In this document: positions 1-8,957 of the stretch, in pieces
How the letters are laid out: each line of letters begins with the position of its first letter
Position numbering within the stretch: the first letter of the stretch is position 1
Assembly: GCA_014240275.1 (NCBI GenBank)
Contig: JAAZXH010000016.1
Location: 1 to 64,000, forward strand
Length of the DNA: 64,000 nucleotides
Origin: Candidatus Peregrinibacteria bacterium
Lineage (GTDB): Bacteria; Patescibacteriota; Gracilibacteria; UBA1369; GCA-2718715
Direction of reading: 5' to 3'
Notes under the pieces: generated by a model
Seen by the model: the letters and a program-made list of their open reading frames with translations, nothing else
Told to the model about the DNA's origin: nothing
Database searches by the model: none
Made by a program: the position numbers and the translations under genes

Positions 1-1
1 A

Positions 2-202
2 GACATTAAGAATTTGAAATTCGTACTAACTCCAAATCAAAACCCTTACGATATTGAAACCGAAAAACCAAGTAAACACCCCAAAGTCCAAGTAATTATG
101 CAGGTTGCTAACCCCAACACTCCAAATAAAACCTTTGACCTTTCAACTACCTTTTCAAACCGTAAGTACCAAGCTATTTCCTTAAAACCCTTTAATCAAT
201 GA
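2..202 (+). CDS. C-terminal end of a pilin-like (pseudopilin) protein, partial
   Basis: The frame is open to the left window edge, so only the last 66 or so residues are seen; the TTG at 14 is unlikely to be the real start. The visible part is a polar, beta-strand-like tail with the pattern QVANPNTPNKTFDLSTTFSNR, reminiscent of the C-terminal domain of PulJ-type pseudopilins, which end with a Thr-Thr-x-Ser-x-Arg-like stretch. It ends in TGA that overlaps the ATG of the next gene by four bases, so the two are co-translated and UGA terminates here. The next gene encodes a PilX-like protein, supporting a type IV pilus/pseudopilus operon. The family call is an inference from a fragment. Confidence 0.5.
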   Translation, partial: DIKNLKFVLTPNQNPYDIETEKPSKHPKVQVIMQVANPNTPNKTFDLSTTFSNRKYQAISLKPFNQ

Positions 203-1221
203 CCCAAAAAGCCAATAGCCTTATTATCGTGATCCTTCTGATTAGTATTTTAACTAGCCTTTCTTTGAGCTTGGCCAAACTCATGGCTACCGACACCGCA
301 TCGCTCGCCAGCTACCTCGGGCAATCAAAAGCCAACTACCTAGCCGAAGGATTAACCGAAATTGCTATGTATGAACTCAAAGCCAACCCCGAAGGAGAAT
401 TCACTGAAACACCCTACCCCACCGAAGTATCTGAAAATACATACCTCATCCAAAATCAGAGCGATGTTTTTCCATTTCAACAAAACACTCCTAATTCCGA
501 ACAAAATTTTTACCCACTAAGACACAACCAATCTACAACCATCAAACTCACAGAAAATAAACCCTTTTTAGTAGAATACTTTTTAGCAAGCTCAAACCCA
601 CAAGACGGGCAATACGACAGCCTACTATGGAAACTTTTTGGCGAAAACAACCTGAATGAAATTGAATCACTAACTGAATTTTTCCCAGTTACTCAATTTC
701 AAGCAAGCGATGACATCCAACAGTTAAGGAATTCCTTAGGCCACCGAAACCCTGCCAAATTTGGTAGTCGACCCGGAAACAAAGGCTTTAACTGCGGGAC
801 CTTCTTTGCCAACAAACAACTCACTCCACCACAACCCTGCAAAAAAAATATTAAGGAATTTATTGGCAACCACAACAACCTACACCTAACCTTAACCAAC
901 GCAGTTAACGCCGGCGCACGTAACATAACCCCAGAACAAGCAATTATATATTTTCGCATTTGCCAACAAGATAGTAATATCGACCTAATAAGTTGTAACG
1001 ATATAACCGGGGGTGTAACCGGGGGTGTAACCGGGGGTGTAACCGGGGGTGTAACCGGGGGTGTAACCGGGGGTGTAACCGGGGGTGTAAACCTCACTCC
1101 GCAAGAAGCCAGCATTACGGCTCAAGCACAATTTGGTAGCTACAAGGCAGAAAAAACCACCACGTTGAACCCTAAAAGTCTCTTGCCAGTTTTTGATTAT
1201 GCGCTATACCAAACTGATTAA
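199..1221 (+). CDS. PilX-like pilus assembly protein with a Gly-Gly-Val-Thr repeat
   Basis: A 340-residue protein with one N-terminal hydrophobic helix (residues 8-28, SLIIVILLISILTSLSLSLA) directly after a short polar start, followed by a soluble exterior region. This matches the layout of PilX-type proteins that sit in type IV pilus or type II secretion minor-pilin operons. Residues about 270-297 are seven perfect GGVT units encoded by a 12-bp tandem repeat; they look like a flexible linker between two folded parts. Four cysteines lie in the region before the repeat. The start overlaps the stop of the upstream pilin-like gene (ATGA). Function is inferred from topology and context, not from strong sequence similarity. 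Confidence 0.5.
   Translation: MTQKANSLIIVILLISILTSLSLSLAKLMATDTASLASYLGQSKANYLAEGLTEIAMYELKANPEGEFTETPYPTEVSENTYLIQNQSDVFPFQQNTPNSEQNFYPLRHNQSTTIKLTENKPFLVEYFLASSNPQDGQYDSLLWKLFGENNLNEIESLTEFFPVTQFQASDDIQQLRNSLGHRNPAKFGSRPGNKGFNCGTFFANKQLTPPQPCKKNIKEFIGNHNNLHLTLTNAVNAGARNITPEQAIIYFRICQQDSNIDLISCNDITGGVTGGVTGGVTGGVTGGVTGGVTGGVNLTPQEASITAQAQFGSYKAEKTTTLNPKSLLPVFDYALYQTD
1006..1089 (+). repeat. Seven perfect 12-bp tandem repeats, ACCGGGGGTGTA, inside the PilX-like gene
   Basis: Seven identical copies of ACCGGGGGTGTA lie head to tail and encode Thr-Gly-Gly-Val units. The unit is a multiple of three, so copy-number change would alter linker length without breaking the frame. Each unit has a run of five G on the coding strand with 7-base spacers, giving G-quadruplex potential in an otherwise AT-rich region. 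Confidence 0.95.
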
Positions 1222-1271
1222 CTAACTTTTTAGGCAGAAATTTGCTAAAATTAAAGGGTCTAAATTAAGCA

Positions 1272-3515
1272 ATGCCTCGAAAAAAACAAACCCCCTCATT
1301 ATTTAATATATTGTTCCAACGCAAAAAAACTAAGCGTCAAAAAGCTCAGACTTGGAGCATACAAGCCTCAGAAAAAATTGCCAAAGAAGTCCAAAGCCTA
1401 GTATATATAGGCCTAAGCATTTTAGTGCTACTTAGCATTTCTGGTAACCTTGGGATAATTGGTACCAAGATTCAAGAATTCCTACAACCTATTTTTGGGT
1501 ATGGGCTGATTATCGTACCACTTGTGTTAATAGCCACTGGAGTATATCAACTGCTTAACCCAAAATTCACTATCAATCTGGCACGCCAAAGCTTTTTAGG
1601 ACTCTTTACCATTAGTTTTTTAAGTCTTTTGCACTTACCTATACCCGTCAACGAACTCTATAACTTTGCCCAACAAGGAACATACGGCGGCTATATTGGG
1701 TTTTTGACTAATTTCTTATTTCGAGAAATTCTACAAATCGGTAAATTTGGAGCTGGAGTTATTTTTACTATCAGCTTTTTGATTTCATCTATGCTGACTT
1801 TTAACATTTCACTCAACCAAGTGCTAACAACTTTAAGCAGCATCTTCTTACAAAAATCTAAACCTCTTAAAGCCGGTAGTGCTAAAACTCAAGCTAAAGC
1901 AGAAAAACTCCCAGAATTTGACTTTCAAAGAAGCCAGCAAGACACCATTAAAATTATCAAACCCAATATTTCACCAAGTAAAGCACCAAAAGCCCCCCTA
2001 CCTAACCAAACTACCCTAGACGAACAATTAGCAGTCTTAAACAAACCCAAAGAATTTAAACCGAGCGACCAAGGGCAATCCGAAACTCTTTCGACTAGCT
2101 ACAAGTGGGAAAGCCCAAACATCGAACTGCTAGAAAACGCCCAAGCCAAAATCCTCACTAAAGACCACGAACTACGTAAAAAAGCCAGCTCTATTGCCAA
2201 CAAACTCGAACAATTTGATATTCAAGTTAACATGCAAGACGTACACGTAGGCCCGACTGTAATTCAGTACACGCTCAAGCCAGATGCCGGGGTGAAACTT
2301 TCTAAAATCGTAAACCTCAAAAACGATCTCGCACTTGCTTTGGCTGCTAAATCTATTCGGATCGAAGCTCCCATTCCAGGTAAAAGCCTAGTTGGTATCG
2401 AAGTACCAGCCGAAAAACGTATTAGTGTACGACTCAAAGAAATTCTGATTTCACCCGAATATCAAGCTGCCAAAAAAGAATCCAAATTAGTACTACCACT
2501 TGGGCGTAACGTAGCCGGAGTACCAATTGTAACCAAACTCGAAGACATGCCCCACATGCTCATAGCAGGAGCCACAAACTCTGGTAAATCAGTTGGGATC
2601 AACACCTTTTTAATATCACTGCTTTACCAAAATTCTCCAGCCGATTTAAAAATGATCCTTGTGGACCCCAAACAAGTAGAGCTCTCCGATTACAACGGTA
2701 TTCCTCACCTGCTAACTCCAGTTATTACCGACCCAAACAAAGCAGCCAACGCTCTAAAATGGGCAGTTGCCGAAATGAACCGCAGATACACAACCCTCAA
2801 AACTGCTGGTTGCCGCAATATCGCAGAATACAACTCTCAAAATGAGCAAAAAATGCCTTATATCTTGATCTTAATTGACGAATTAGCCGACCTAATGATG
2901 GCCAACGGTAAAGAAATTGAAGGATCAATCTGTCGCCTAGCGCAAATGGCCCGAGCCGTAGGCATGCACCTAATTATCGCCACCCAACGCCCATCGGTCG
3001 ATGTAATTACCGGGCTAATCAAATCTAATATTCCTTGTCGGATATCTTTTGCTGTATCATCAAGCATTGACTCACGTACTATTTTAGACACCACCGGTGC
3101 CGAAGAACTACTTGGTAAAGGTGACATGCTGTATCTAGCCAAAGATTACTCCAAACCCCTACGGATTCAAGGAATTTACACTGCCCCTCTTGAAATTAAA
3201 AAAGTGGTAAATCAACTCAAACTCAAAATGGCACCCGATTATCATGAAGGCATAGTCGAAAAAAGCTCCAACCTACAAAACGGTGGTGGAGCAGAAAACG
3301 ACCCAAATCAAGAAGACTCACTTTACCAAAGCGCCTACGAAGTTGTAGTTAAAAACCAAAAAGCCTCCGCCTCGCTCTTACAACGCCGCCTCAAAGTCGG
3401 CTACGCCCGTGCAGCTCGCCTTTTAGACCTCTTAGAAGACAATGGTATAGTTGGGCCAGTTAACGGCGCCAAACCCCGCGAAATCTTTATTGAAACCTCA
3501 CCTTCCTCCAACTAA
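1272..3515 (+). CDS. ftsK: FtsK/SpoIIIE DNA translocase
   Basis: A 747-residue FtsK-family motor that pumps chromosomal DNA through the division septum. The N-terminal part (about 45-200) has four membrane helices; a Lys/Pro-rich linker follows (200-280). The alpha and beta motor domains carry Walker A GATNSGKS near residue 433 and Walker B LILIDELADLM near 531. The C-terminal winged-helix gamma domain (about 680-745) has SASLLQRRLKVGYARAARLL, which in the family reads KOPS-like sequences. Length and domain order are normal for a short-linker FtsK. It precedes the pilin-like membrane array but probably does a housekeeping job. No Shine-Dalgarno sequence precedes the ATG. Confidence 0.95.
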   Translation: MPRKKQTPSLFNILFQRKKTKRQKAQTWSIQASEKIAKEVQSLVYIGLSILVLLSISGNLGIIGTKIQEFLQPIFGYGLIIVPLVLIATGVYQLLNPKFTINLARQSFLGLFTISFLSLLHLPIPVNELYNFAQQGTYGGYIGFLTNFLFREILQIGKFGAGVIFTISFLISSMLTFNISLNQVLTTLSSIFLQKSKPLKAGSAKTQAKAEKLPEFDFQRSQQDTIKIIKPNISPSKAPKAPLPNQTTLDEQLAVLNKPKEFKPSDQGQSETLSTSYKWESPNIELLENAQAKILTKDHELRKKASSIANKLEQFDIQVNMQDVHVGPTVIQYTLKPDAGVKLSKIVNLKNDLALALAAKSIRIEAPIPGKSLVGIEVPAEKRISVRLKEILISPEYQAAKKESKLVLPLGRNVAGVPIVTKLEDMPHMLIAGATNSGKSVGINTFLISLLYQNSPADLKMILVDPKQVELSDYNGIPHLLTPVITDPNKAANALKWAVAEMNRRYTTLKTAGCRNIAEYNSQNEQKMPYILILIDELADLMMANGKEIEGSICRLAQMARAVGMHLIIATQRPSVDVITGLIKSNIPCRISFAVSSSIDSRTILDTTGAEELLGKGDMLYLAKDYSKPLRIQGIYTAPLEIKKVVNQLKLKMAPDYHEGIVEKSSNLQNGGGAENDPNQEDSLYQSAYEVVVKNQKASASLLQRRLKVGYARAARLLDLLEDNGIVGPVNGAKPREIFIETSPSSN

Positions 3516-3526
3516 CCCAGCCTTTT

Positions 3527-4516
3527 ATGTTTAAAAAACTCATCCTCATAAGCCTGCTCTTAACTTTTCCTTTAACCGGTCTAGCTGGAACTGCAATTAA
3601 ACAAAAAGACATTAAACTCGAAATCCAAACTCTTTAAAATGAGGATCAAATTGATGCACTACTTGAAGAGCTAGAACAAGGTCCTTTAGATTTAAAAAAA
3701 GGTGATAAATACAGTCAAGTTTGCGAAGATGAATACTTCCTATTTGAAGAAGTCATTCCACCCACAATTGAAGATTATCAAAAAAAAGATCTAATCACCC
3801 TATGTGAATGTAACAATCAGTATAAAAAATTTCCAGATACTATCGATCCGGATTTCGAAAACTTTTGCAATAGCTATATCCCAAAAGGTGAAAATTATTG
3901 CATCTACGACGAAAATGATTTTAATAAATTCAAAATCACGACCTCAGATGATAATACTATAGATCTTTCCAAAGACAACCCTTTTGACCTCATGCAACTC
4001 TACAACTCAGAATGTAAATTTACAAAATCACAAGCCTGCAGTATTTTAACGTCTAAAATCCCACCCATCTGCCAAAGCAACCCCTTAAGCACAATTACCT
4101 TAGAAGGCTTAGGTAGTCCCAATCAAATCATATGTAATAAAAATGATCCAAAAAACATTCGCTGCAACAAAAGCGGAAAAATTAAAATTTTTGATATTCA
4201 AGACACCTTCGACACTGAACGTTTTGATACATCTAATCTAAAAGCTGAAGGTCAAGGTGATCGCTTTACCAAGAGCCAAGATCAAACTGGAACAATTATT
4301 TCATTTATCAACGCAGTCATAGACTTTCTAGTTAGAATTGCATCAACTATAGCACTAGTAATATTTATTATCGGCTGTGTTATTCTTATCACTTCAACTG
4401 GGAACACCGAACAAGTCGAAAAAGGCACGGCCATGATCAAATATTCAATTGTCGGACTTTTAGTAGTATTACTCTCATACTTTGTAGTTATAGGTATACA
4501 ATCCCTATTCTTCTAA
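3527..4516 (+). pseudogene. T4SS-pilin-type two-helix membrane protein with an in-frame TAA at codon 37
   Basis: From the ATG at 3527 the frame encodes a signal peptide (MFKKLILISLLLTFPLTGLA), then meets TAA at 3635-3637, and stays open in the same frame to 4516, 330 codons in all. Beyond the stop lies a Cys-rich, acidic ectodomain and two C-terminal membrane helices (about 275-330) separated by the loop STGNTEQVEKGTAMIK. That helix-loop-helix module is shared with the next four genes and resembles the 'T4SS_pilin' family of Patescibacteria. Without the stop this would be a normal secreted family member. An internal start at 3992 would give a 174-residue protein lacking the signal peptide. 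It is either a young pseudogene, a readthrough gene or a sequence error. Confidence 0.7.
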
Positions 4517-4526
4517 CCATAAACTT

Positions 4527-5408
4527 ATGTTCATCCAATTTTTCAAAAAATTTAGTTCCGCTTTAATTTTAGTCAGCGTCCTAAGCCTGAATTTCAGTCT
4601 CTATTCCGCCCACCTCAATATAGCAAATGCTAACACAGATGCGCAGATCCTAAAAGCAAGCGAAAACTTTGACGAAAAGCTTAAAACTTCAACTCAGGAG
4701 CAATTAAGTAGCTTTGGAAGCTGCTACGCTACAAATAAAACAAATGAAACAAGCTGCAAGCAAAATGGCGATAACAGCACAATTAAGCGCTTATACCAAG
4801 CCTCTGAAAATGGTGAAATCTACCAAATGGTATTAGAACCAATCAGCGATGAAAACGTTACATTTTTAGCCAAGATTTGTAATAATAAACCTATTAAAAA
4901 TGCAGCTGGTACGGCCTTTCAATACATAAAGCAAGGTCAAGATAATTACTTAATTTTAGGTGACACCATTTGTAACGACTTCTTTGTGGAAAAATGCAAA
5001 CCAAATGTTTCACAAACCAACAAAATCGTTAAAGTCGATACGGACTATAAACTCGAAGAAGAAATTGAAACAAGCGTGTACTGCAGCCGAGTACAAATAT
5101 TTTTTGGAAGATCCGGAGCCGACCTACTCCAAAAATATGTAGGTGGAATCTACAAATTTGTAGCTTCCATTGGGGCCATAATTGCAGTAGCCATCATTAT
5201 TGTAAACGGAATCAGAGTAACCGTCGGTGAAACCGAAATCGCAGCTGCAAAAGACAACATAGTCCGCTCACTCACTGCCCTAGCTGTTTTATTTTTAGCC
5301 TCTGTGATTCTTAATGCTGTTAATCCAAACTTCTTCCAAGCCGAAATAACCGAAACCAGCACGCCCACAGAATCTAGTGGAAATCCAGCAGGCTCAGGCT
5401 CAGGCTAA
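4527..5408 (+). CDS. T4SS-pilin-type membrane protein with large ectodomain
   Basis: A 293-residue protein starting with a signal-like hydrophobic segment (residues 10-30), then a roughly 170-residue extracytoplasmic domain with about eight cysteines (likely disulfides), and two closely spaced membrane helices at about 208-232 and 248-266. The loop between them, GETEIAAAKDNIVRSL, matches the acidic-then-basic loop of its neighbours. It ends in a Ser/Gly/Thr-rich tail. It lies 10 bases after the preceding family member. In Patescibacteria such VirB2/TrbC-like proteins are tentatively assigned to a secretion or surface structure; the precise role is not known. Confidence 0.65.
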   Translation: MFIQFFKKFSSALILVSVLSLNFSLYSAHLNIANANTDAQILKASENFDEKLKTSTQEQLSSFGSCYATNKTNETSCKQNGDNSTIKRLYQASENGEIYQMVLEPISDENVTFLAKICNNKPIKNAAGTAFQYIKQGQDNYLILGDTICNDFFVEKCKPNVSQTNKIVKVDTDYKLEEEIETSVYCSRVQIFFGRSGADLLQKYVGGIYKFVASIGAIIAVAIIIVNGIRVTVGETEIAAAKDNIVRSLTALAVLFLASVILNAVNPNFFQAEITETSTPTESSGNPAGSGSG

Positions 5409-5456
5409 AGCCCAAAAACAAAATCAAAAACACCAGCAAAATAACACACTCGCATT

Positions 5457-5933
5457 ATGTTAAAAAAAATCACCAGCCTAGTTCTACTTGCGATCTACCT
5501 AAATTTAATGATAATCCCAAATTTGGTGGCATTGGCCGATGATAAGAATCCTAGCGAATCGCAGCAAGAGGCAAACCGTGACGGAACCAAACCACTGCGC
5601 AAAGAGCGCTTACCTACTCTCGTTAAACCAGAAACCTTGCCAGGGCCCGTATTACGAAACGAATTTGATAAAACTGGCCGCAGAACCACCGAATACCTCA
5701 CCACCAAACTTATTCCAAAGTTAGCTATCCGGATCACCTCATACTTAGGAATTGGAGCCATCATAGGAATTATGTACGGAGGAATTCTCTACATTGCAGA
5801 CCTAGGCGAAGAAGAAAATACCGAAAAAGCCAAAAACGTAATTTTATACTCAATTGTAGCTCTAATTATAGCAATTTTTGCCTTTGCAATGGTTCAAGTC
5901 GTCAACCTCCTACCTCTAAATATTTTATCATGA
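5457..5933 (+). CDS. T4SS-pilin-type two-helix membrane protein
   Basis: A 158-residue protein: signal-like segment (5-27), a polar, charged region containing EKTGR-type sequence, and two membrane helices (about 95-112 and 128-150). Between the helices is the loop LGEEENTEKAKNVI, the same pattern as in the other array members. The size and topology are those of VirB2/TrbC-like pilins annotated in Patescibacteria. It follows the previous gene after 48 bases and overlaps the next by four (ATGA). Function is a family-level inference. Confidence 0.7.
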   Translation: MLKKITSLVLLAIYLNLMIIPNLVALADDKNPSESQQEANRDGTKPLRKERLPTLVKPETLPGPVLRNEFDKTGRRTTEYLTTKLIPKLAIRITSYLGIGAIIGIMYGGILYIADLGEEENTEKAKNVILYSIVALIIAIFAFAMVQVVNLLPLNILS

Positions 5934-6403
5934 AAAAACTTATCACATATATCTTACTTATTATAAGCCTCACCGCTCAAATAACCCTGGCCTCAAACGG
6001 TGCCACAGAAGTAGATAAAACCAGCCCTAACGAAAGCATCAAACATAACTTGATGGAAAAACTCATTCCAAACCAAGACAAATTATTTAAAGGCTCTAAA
6101 AAACTAGACCTAGATCTAAATCAAGAAATCACCGAAAACGAACAAATATTTCGGCTAGCCGAAGGTGACCTAGAAAAAGAAATCCTCCCGCGTGTTTTTC
6201 AAATCGGTTTCTTTTTATCAGGCACAGTGTTTATGATAATTTTAATTTACGCTGGGATCAAACTAATTGCCAACCAAGACAACGAAGAATCCTTAACTAA
6301 AACCAAAAACCTCATAATCAACACCCTTATGGGTGTAGCCTTTATTGGAGCCGCATTTGCGGTCGTAACAGGGATAATCAGCTATTTTGACTTAATACGT
6401 TAA
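5930..6403 (+). CDS. T4SS-pilin-type two-helix membrane protein
   Basis: A 157-residue protein with an N-terminal signal peptide (about 1-21, cleavage after TLA likely), an acidic linker, and two membrane helices (about 93-111 and 128-150) joined by the loop NQDNEESLTKTKNLI. It overlaps the previous array member by four bases, so the two are translationally coupled. The conserved acidic-to-Lys loop suggests these proteins pack together, perhaps as a hetero-oligomeric pilus or channel. That is inference from shared topology. Confidence 0.7.
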   Translation: MKKLITYILLIISLTAQITLASNGATEVDKTSPNESIKHNLMEKLIPNQDKLFKGSKKLDLDLNQEITENEQIFRLAEGDLEKEILPRVFQIGFFLSGTVFMIILIYAGIKLIANQDNEESLTKTKNLIINTLMGVAFIGAAFAVVTGIISYFDLIR

Positions 6404-6412
6404 CCATCAAGT

Positions 6413-6808
6413 ATGCAAAAAACTTACCTATTTTTCACACTACTATTTCTAAAGTTTCAAACTGTACTAGCTACAAGCTCAGTTGGAATTGATCCTGAAC
6501 TCAAAAAAGAACTACAATTTCTACCTGACGTATCCTTACAACAACCGGGAGCAAGCGCAGAAGAAAAAGTATATTCATTCGCCGGAGATATCATCATCAC
6601 CATCCTACAATTTGGAGGTGGGCTTGCAGTACTATTTATAGTGCTCAACGCCGGAAAAATGCTCCTAGCAGCTGGCGAAGAAGAAAAAGTCATCGAAGCC
6701 CGCAGAGGCATAGTTTGGGCCCTAACAGGACTAATCTTAATCATACTTTCCTACACTATCATCCAATTCGTTGTCAAAATCGGACTATTCGTCGAAGAAG
6801 TTAACTAA
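6413..6808 (+). CDS. T4SS-pilin-type two-helix membrane protein
   Basis: The last and smallest member of the array, 131 residues: signal peptide (1-20), short mature N-terminus, then two membrane helices (about 55-75 and 98-122) separated by AAGEEEKVIEARRGIV. Of the five tandem genes it is closest to the canonical VirB2/TrbC-like pilin size after signal removal. It lies 9 bases after its neighbour and 5 bases before the next gene, so all belong to one transcript. Confidence 0.75.
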   Translation: MQKTYLFFTLLFLKFQTVLATSSVGIDPELKKELQFLPDVSLQQPGASAEEKVYSFAGDIIITILQFGGGLAVLFIVLNAGKMLLAAGEEEKVIEARRGIVWALTGLILIILSYTIIQFVVKIGLFVEEVN

Positions 6809-6813
6809 AACAC

Positions 6814-7347
6814 ATGAACACCAAACCTCTCACCACATATCACCCTACCTATCTAATAACAGCCGAGCAAGCAGCAGCTGCAAGTAAAAACGCTGAAGCA
6901 ATTAAAATTCTTTTAGAACAAACCCCAGATCATTCTAACAATTATGATCAAATGCAAGAAATCCGCACAAAACTTGCATCACAAATTCAGCAAGCAATTG
7001 CCGTAACCCAAAATCCATACAAACAAGGCTCAAGCCAAAATAATGGTCCACATTTTTACATCAGTAAACAAGAACTATTTATAATTCTAAAATTTTCAGA
7101 ATTTCAACAAGCCCTAGCACAATCTTTAGAAGCTAGACATATCCAACTCAATTCTGAAAACTACTCCAAAAGAAAAAATAACCAGCTAGCAACTTCTGAC
7201 ATATACGCAATTAAACACGTCGAAATTATGATAGAAAGACTACTCTGCTACGGAGAAATCCCAGCAAATATGCAAAAAATCAGCCGAGAATTTGACCCAA
7301 CAAAGCATCTAATTGAAATTGAAAACCAAACCCTTATTCCTCAGTAA
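6814..7347 (+). CDS. Hypothetical protein at the end of the pilin array
   Basis: A 177-residue, mainly helical, soluble protein rich in Gln, Ala and Ile, with no signal peptide or membrane helix. I do not recognise a family. It begins 5 bases after the last pilin-type gene, so it is probably co-transcribed and may be a cytoplasmic partner of that array. Its 3' end overlaps the 3' end of metG on the other strand by 14 bases, leaving no room for a conventional bidirectional terminator. Confidence 0.6.
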   Translation: MNTKPLTTYHPTYLITAEQAAAASKNAEAIKILLEQTPDHSNNYDQMQEIRTKLASQIQQAIAVTQNPYKQGSSQNNGPHFYISKQELFIILKFSEFQQALAQSLEARHIQLNSENYSKRKNNQLATSDIYAIKHVEIMIERLLCYGEIPANMQKISREFDPTKHLIEIENQTLIPQ

Positions 7348-8839
7348 AGTCCTTTCTTTCAAACATTATAGAAGGTTTCAAAAGTTCAATGCCAACAGGC
7401 AACGTGACACTTGGGTCTAAAGACACATGTGGTTTTAGACCAGATTCTGCCAAAGCCTTATCTGAAGATTCTGGCAACCAAATTTGCGCCACACTCAAGG
7501 CAACGCGAACACCCTCAAGCAAGTTATACATAACTTTTGCTAATTTAGGATCCTCAGCCTTAGCCAAAGCCCAAGGTTTTTGCTCTTCAACGTATTGATT
7601 CAAAGTCTGACAAAACTTCAACCACAACTCTATAGCTTTACGTACTTCAAATTTTTCCATCAATGCTGGTAACTCATTTAATAAATGAGTTTTTTCGGCT
7701 TCAAAATCTAATTCAAATTGATCCTGAACCCTACCTTCAAAATATTTAGTATTCATGGCTAAAACCCTCGACACTAAATTACCAAACTTACCTCCAAGCT
7801 CAGCGTTGTAAGATTCTTGCAAACGGGTTTCTGAAAAATCAAAATCATCCCCCGGGTGCATTTCACGTAGTAAACCAAACCGTAACACATCGGAAGAATA
7901 TTTTTGCACCATGGCAATTGGATCTATCACATTCCCAAGTGACTTACTCATTTTTACTCCATCAACCGTAATATGCCCATGGGCTGCAATTTTTTCTGGC
8001 AAAGGTATTTCTAAACTCAAACACATGGCTAACCAAAAAATAGCATGGAATTTAATAATTTCCTTAGCCATAAAGTGCCAACTAGCTGGCCAAAACGTTG
8101 CAAAATCCGCCTGCTCATCTGGGTATCCAAGTGCAGTAACATAGTTACACAAAGCGTCACACCAAACATACATCAACTGGCTTTCGTCGTTTGGAACTGG
8201 TATCCCCCACTTCACACTATCTTTAGGACGTGAAAAAGAAATATCTTCCAGATCATCTAACATATTACAAAGTTCCTTCACTCTAAAACTTGGAAATACT
8301 TGTACCTTACCACTAGTTAAAATTTCTCGCACTTGATCCTTATATTTTGTGAGTTTAAAAAAGTAATTTTCTTCAGATACTTTTTTTGGAGGCACGTTGT
8401 AACCTGGGCAATTACCATTTTCATCTAAATCTTTTTCTAAAATAAAACTCTCACTACCCATACAATACAAGCCTTCGTAAGAGGCTTTATAAATGTCACC
8501 CTTTTCAAAGAGCTTTTGCCAAATTTTTTGCACTCGCCCCTTATGCTCTACATCGGTAGTTCTGATCCTTTGAGTTGGGTTAACAGCTATCGCGTTTTCC
8601 ATTTCTAGAAAATACTCATTGATTTGATCCACATGCTCCTGCGGATTTTTCCCAAACGATTCAGCTTTTTCATAAACTTTCGAACCATGTTCATCCAGAC
8701 CTGTTAAAAAGTAAGCTTCTATGTTTTGCAAACGATAAAAGCGCGCATACGTATCGGTTAACAGGTTGGTAAAAGCCGCCCCCACGTGAGGTTTAGCATT
8801 TGCATAATAAATTGGGGTGGTTAAAAATTTATGGCTCAT
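7334..8839 (-). CDS. metG: Methionyl-tRNA synthetase
   Basis: A 501-residue class I synthetase that charges tRNA-Met. The HIGH-type signature is PHVG at residues 18-21 after the ITTPIYY-like start (FLTTPIYYANAKPHVG), and the KMSKS loop is VKMSKSLGNVIDP near 298. The connective region lacks a Cys4 zinc knuckle, and the anticodon-binding domain has the typical WALAKAEDPKLAKVMY stretch. There is no C-terminal tRNA-binding EMAP domain, which fits the shorter bacterial form. It is transcribed alone on the minus strand. Confidence 0.96.
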   Translation of the reverse strand: MSHKFLTTPIYYANAKPHVGAAFTNLLTDTYARFYRLQNIEAYFLTGLDEHGSKVYEKAESFGKNPQEHVDQINEYFLEMENAIAVNPTQRIRTTDVEHKGRVQKIWQKLFEKGDIYKASYEGLYCMGSESFILEKDLDENGNCPGYNVPPKKVSEENYFFKLTKYKDQVREILTSGKVQVFPSFRVKELCNMLDDLEDISFSRPKDSVKWGIPVPNDESQLMYVWCDALCNYVTALGYPDEQADFATFWPASWHFMAKEIIKFHAIFWLAMCLSLEIPLPEKIAAHGHITVDGVKMSKSLGNVIDPIAMVQKYSSDVLRFGLLREMHPGDDFDFSETRLQESYNAELGGKFGNLVSRVLAMNTKYFEGRVQDQFELDFEAEKTHLLNELPALMEKFEVRKAIELWLKFCQTLNQYVEEQKPWALAKAEDPKLAKVMYNLLEGVRVALSVAQIWLPESSDKALAESGLKPHVSLDPSVTLPVGIELLKPSIMFERKDFTEE

Positions 8840-8906
8840 TATTTTGAATTTAAACTATAAAAACTATAACAAATTTAAAGAAAAAATAAAGTACAAGTCA
8901 CAAGAC

Positions 8907-8934
8907 TTGACAAATTCAATCTTTAATGTAAAAT
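8907..8934 (+). promoter_or_regulatory. Sigma-70-type promoter for the 8958 gene
   Basis: TTGACA at 8907-8912, a 16-base spacer and TAAAAT at 8929-8934, ending 23 bases before the chosen ATG at 8958. It supports that start over the longer frame beginning at 8817, which would put the promoter inside the coding sequence. Confidence 0.7.
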
Positions 8935-8957
8935 ATACATATACAATACTTACACCT

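Noticed and set aside
699..1115. Minus-strand open frame with PPVT repeats opposite the PilX-like gene
   Set aside because: It is the complement of the 12-bp repeat and lacks any other coding sign; the plus-strand gene has the signal helix and operon position.
5408..5457. In-frame continuation between two pilin-array genes (4527 and 5457 share a frame)
   Set aside because: The gap has two stops and the second gene has its own signal peptide; these are ordinary neighbours.
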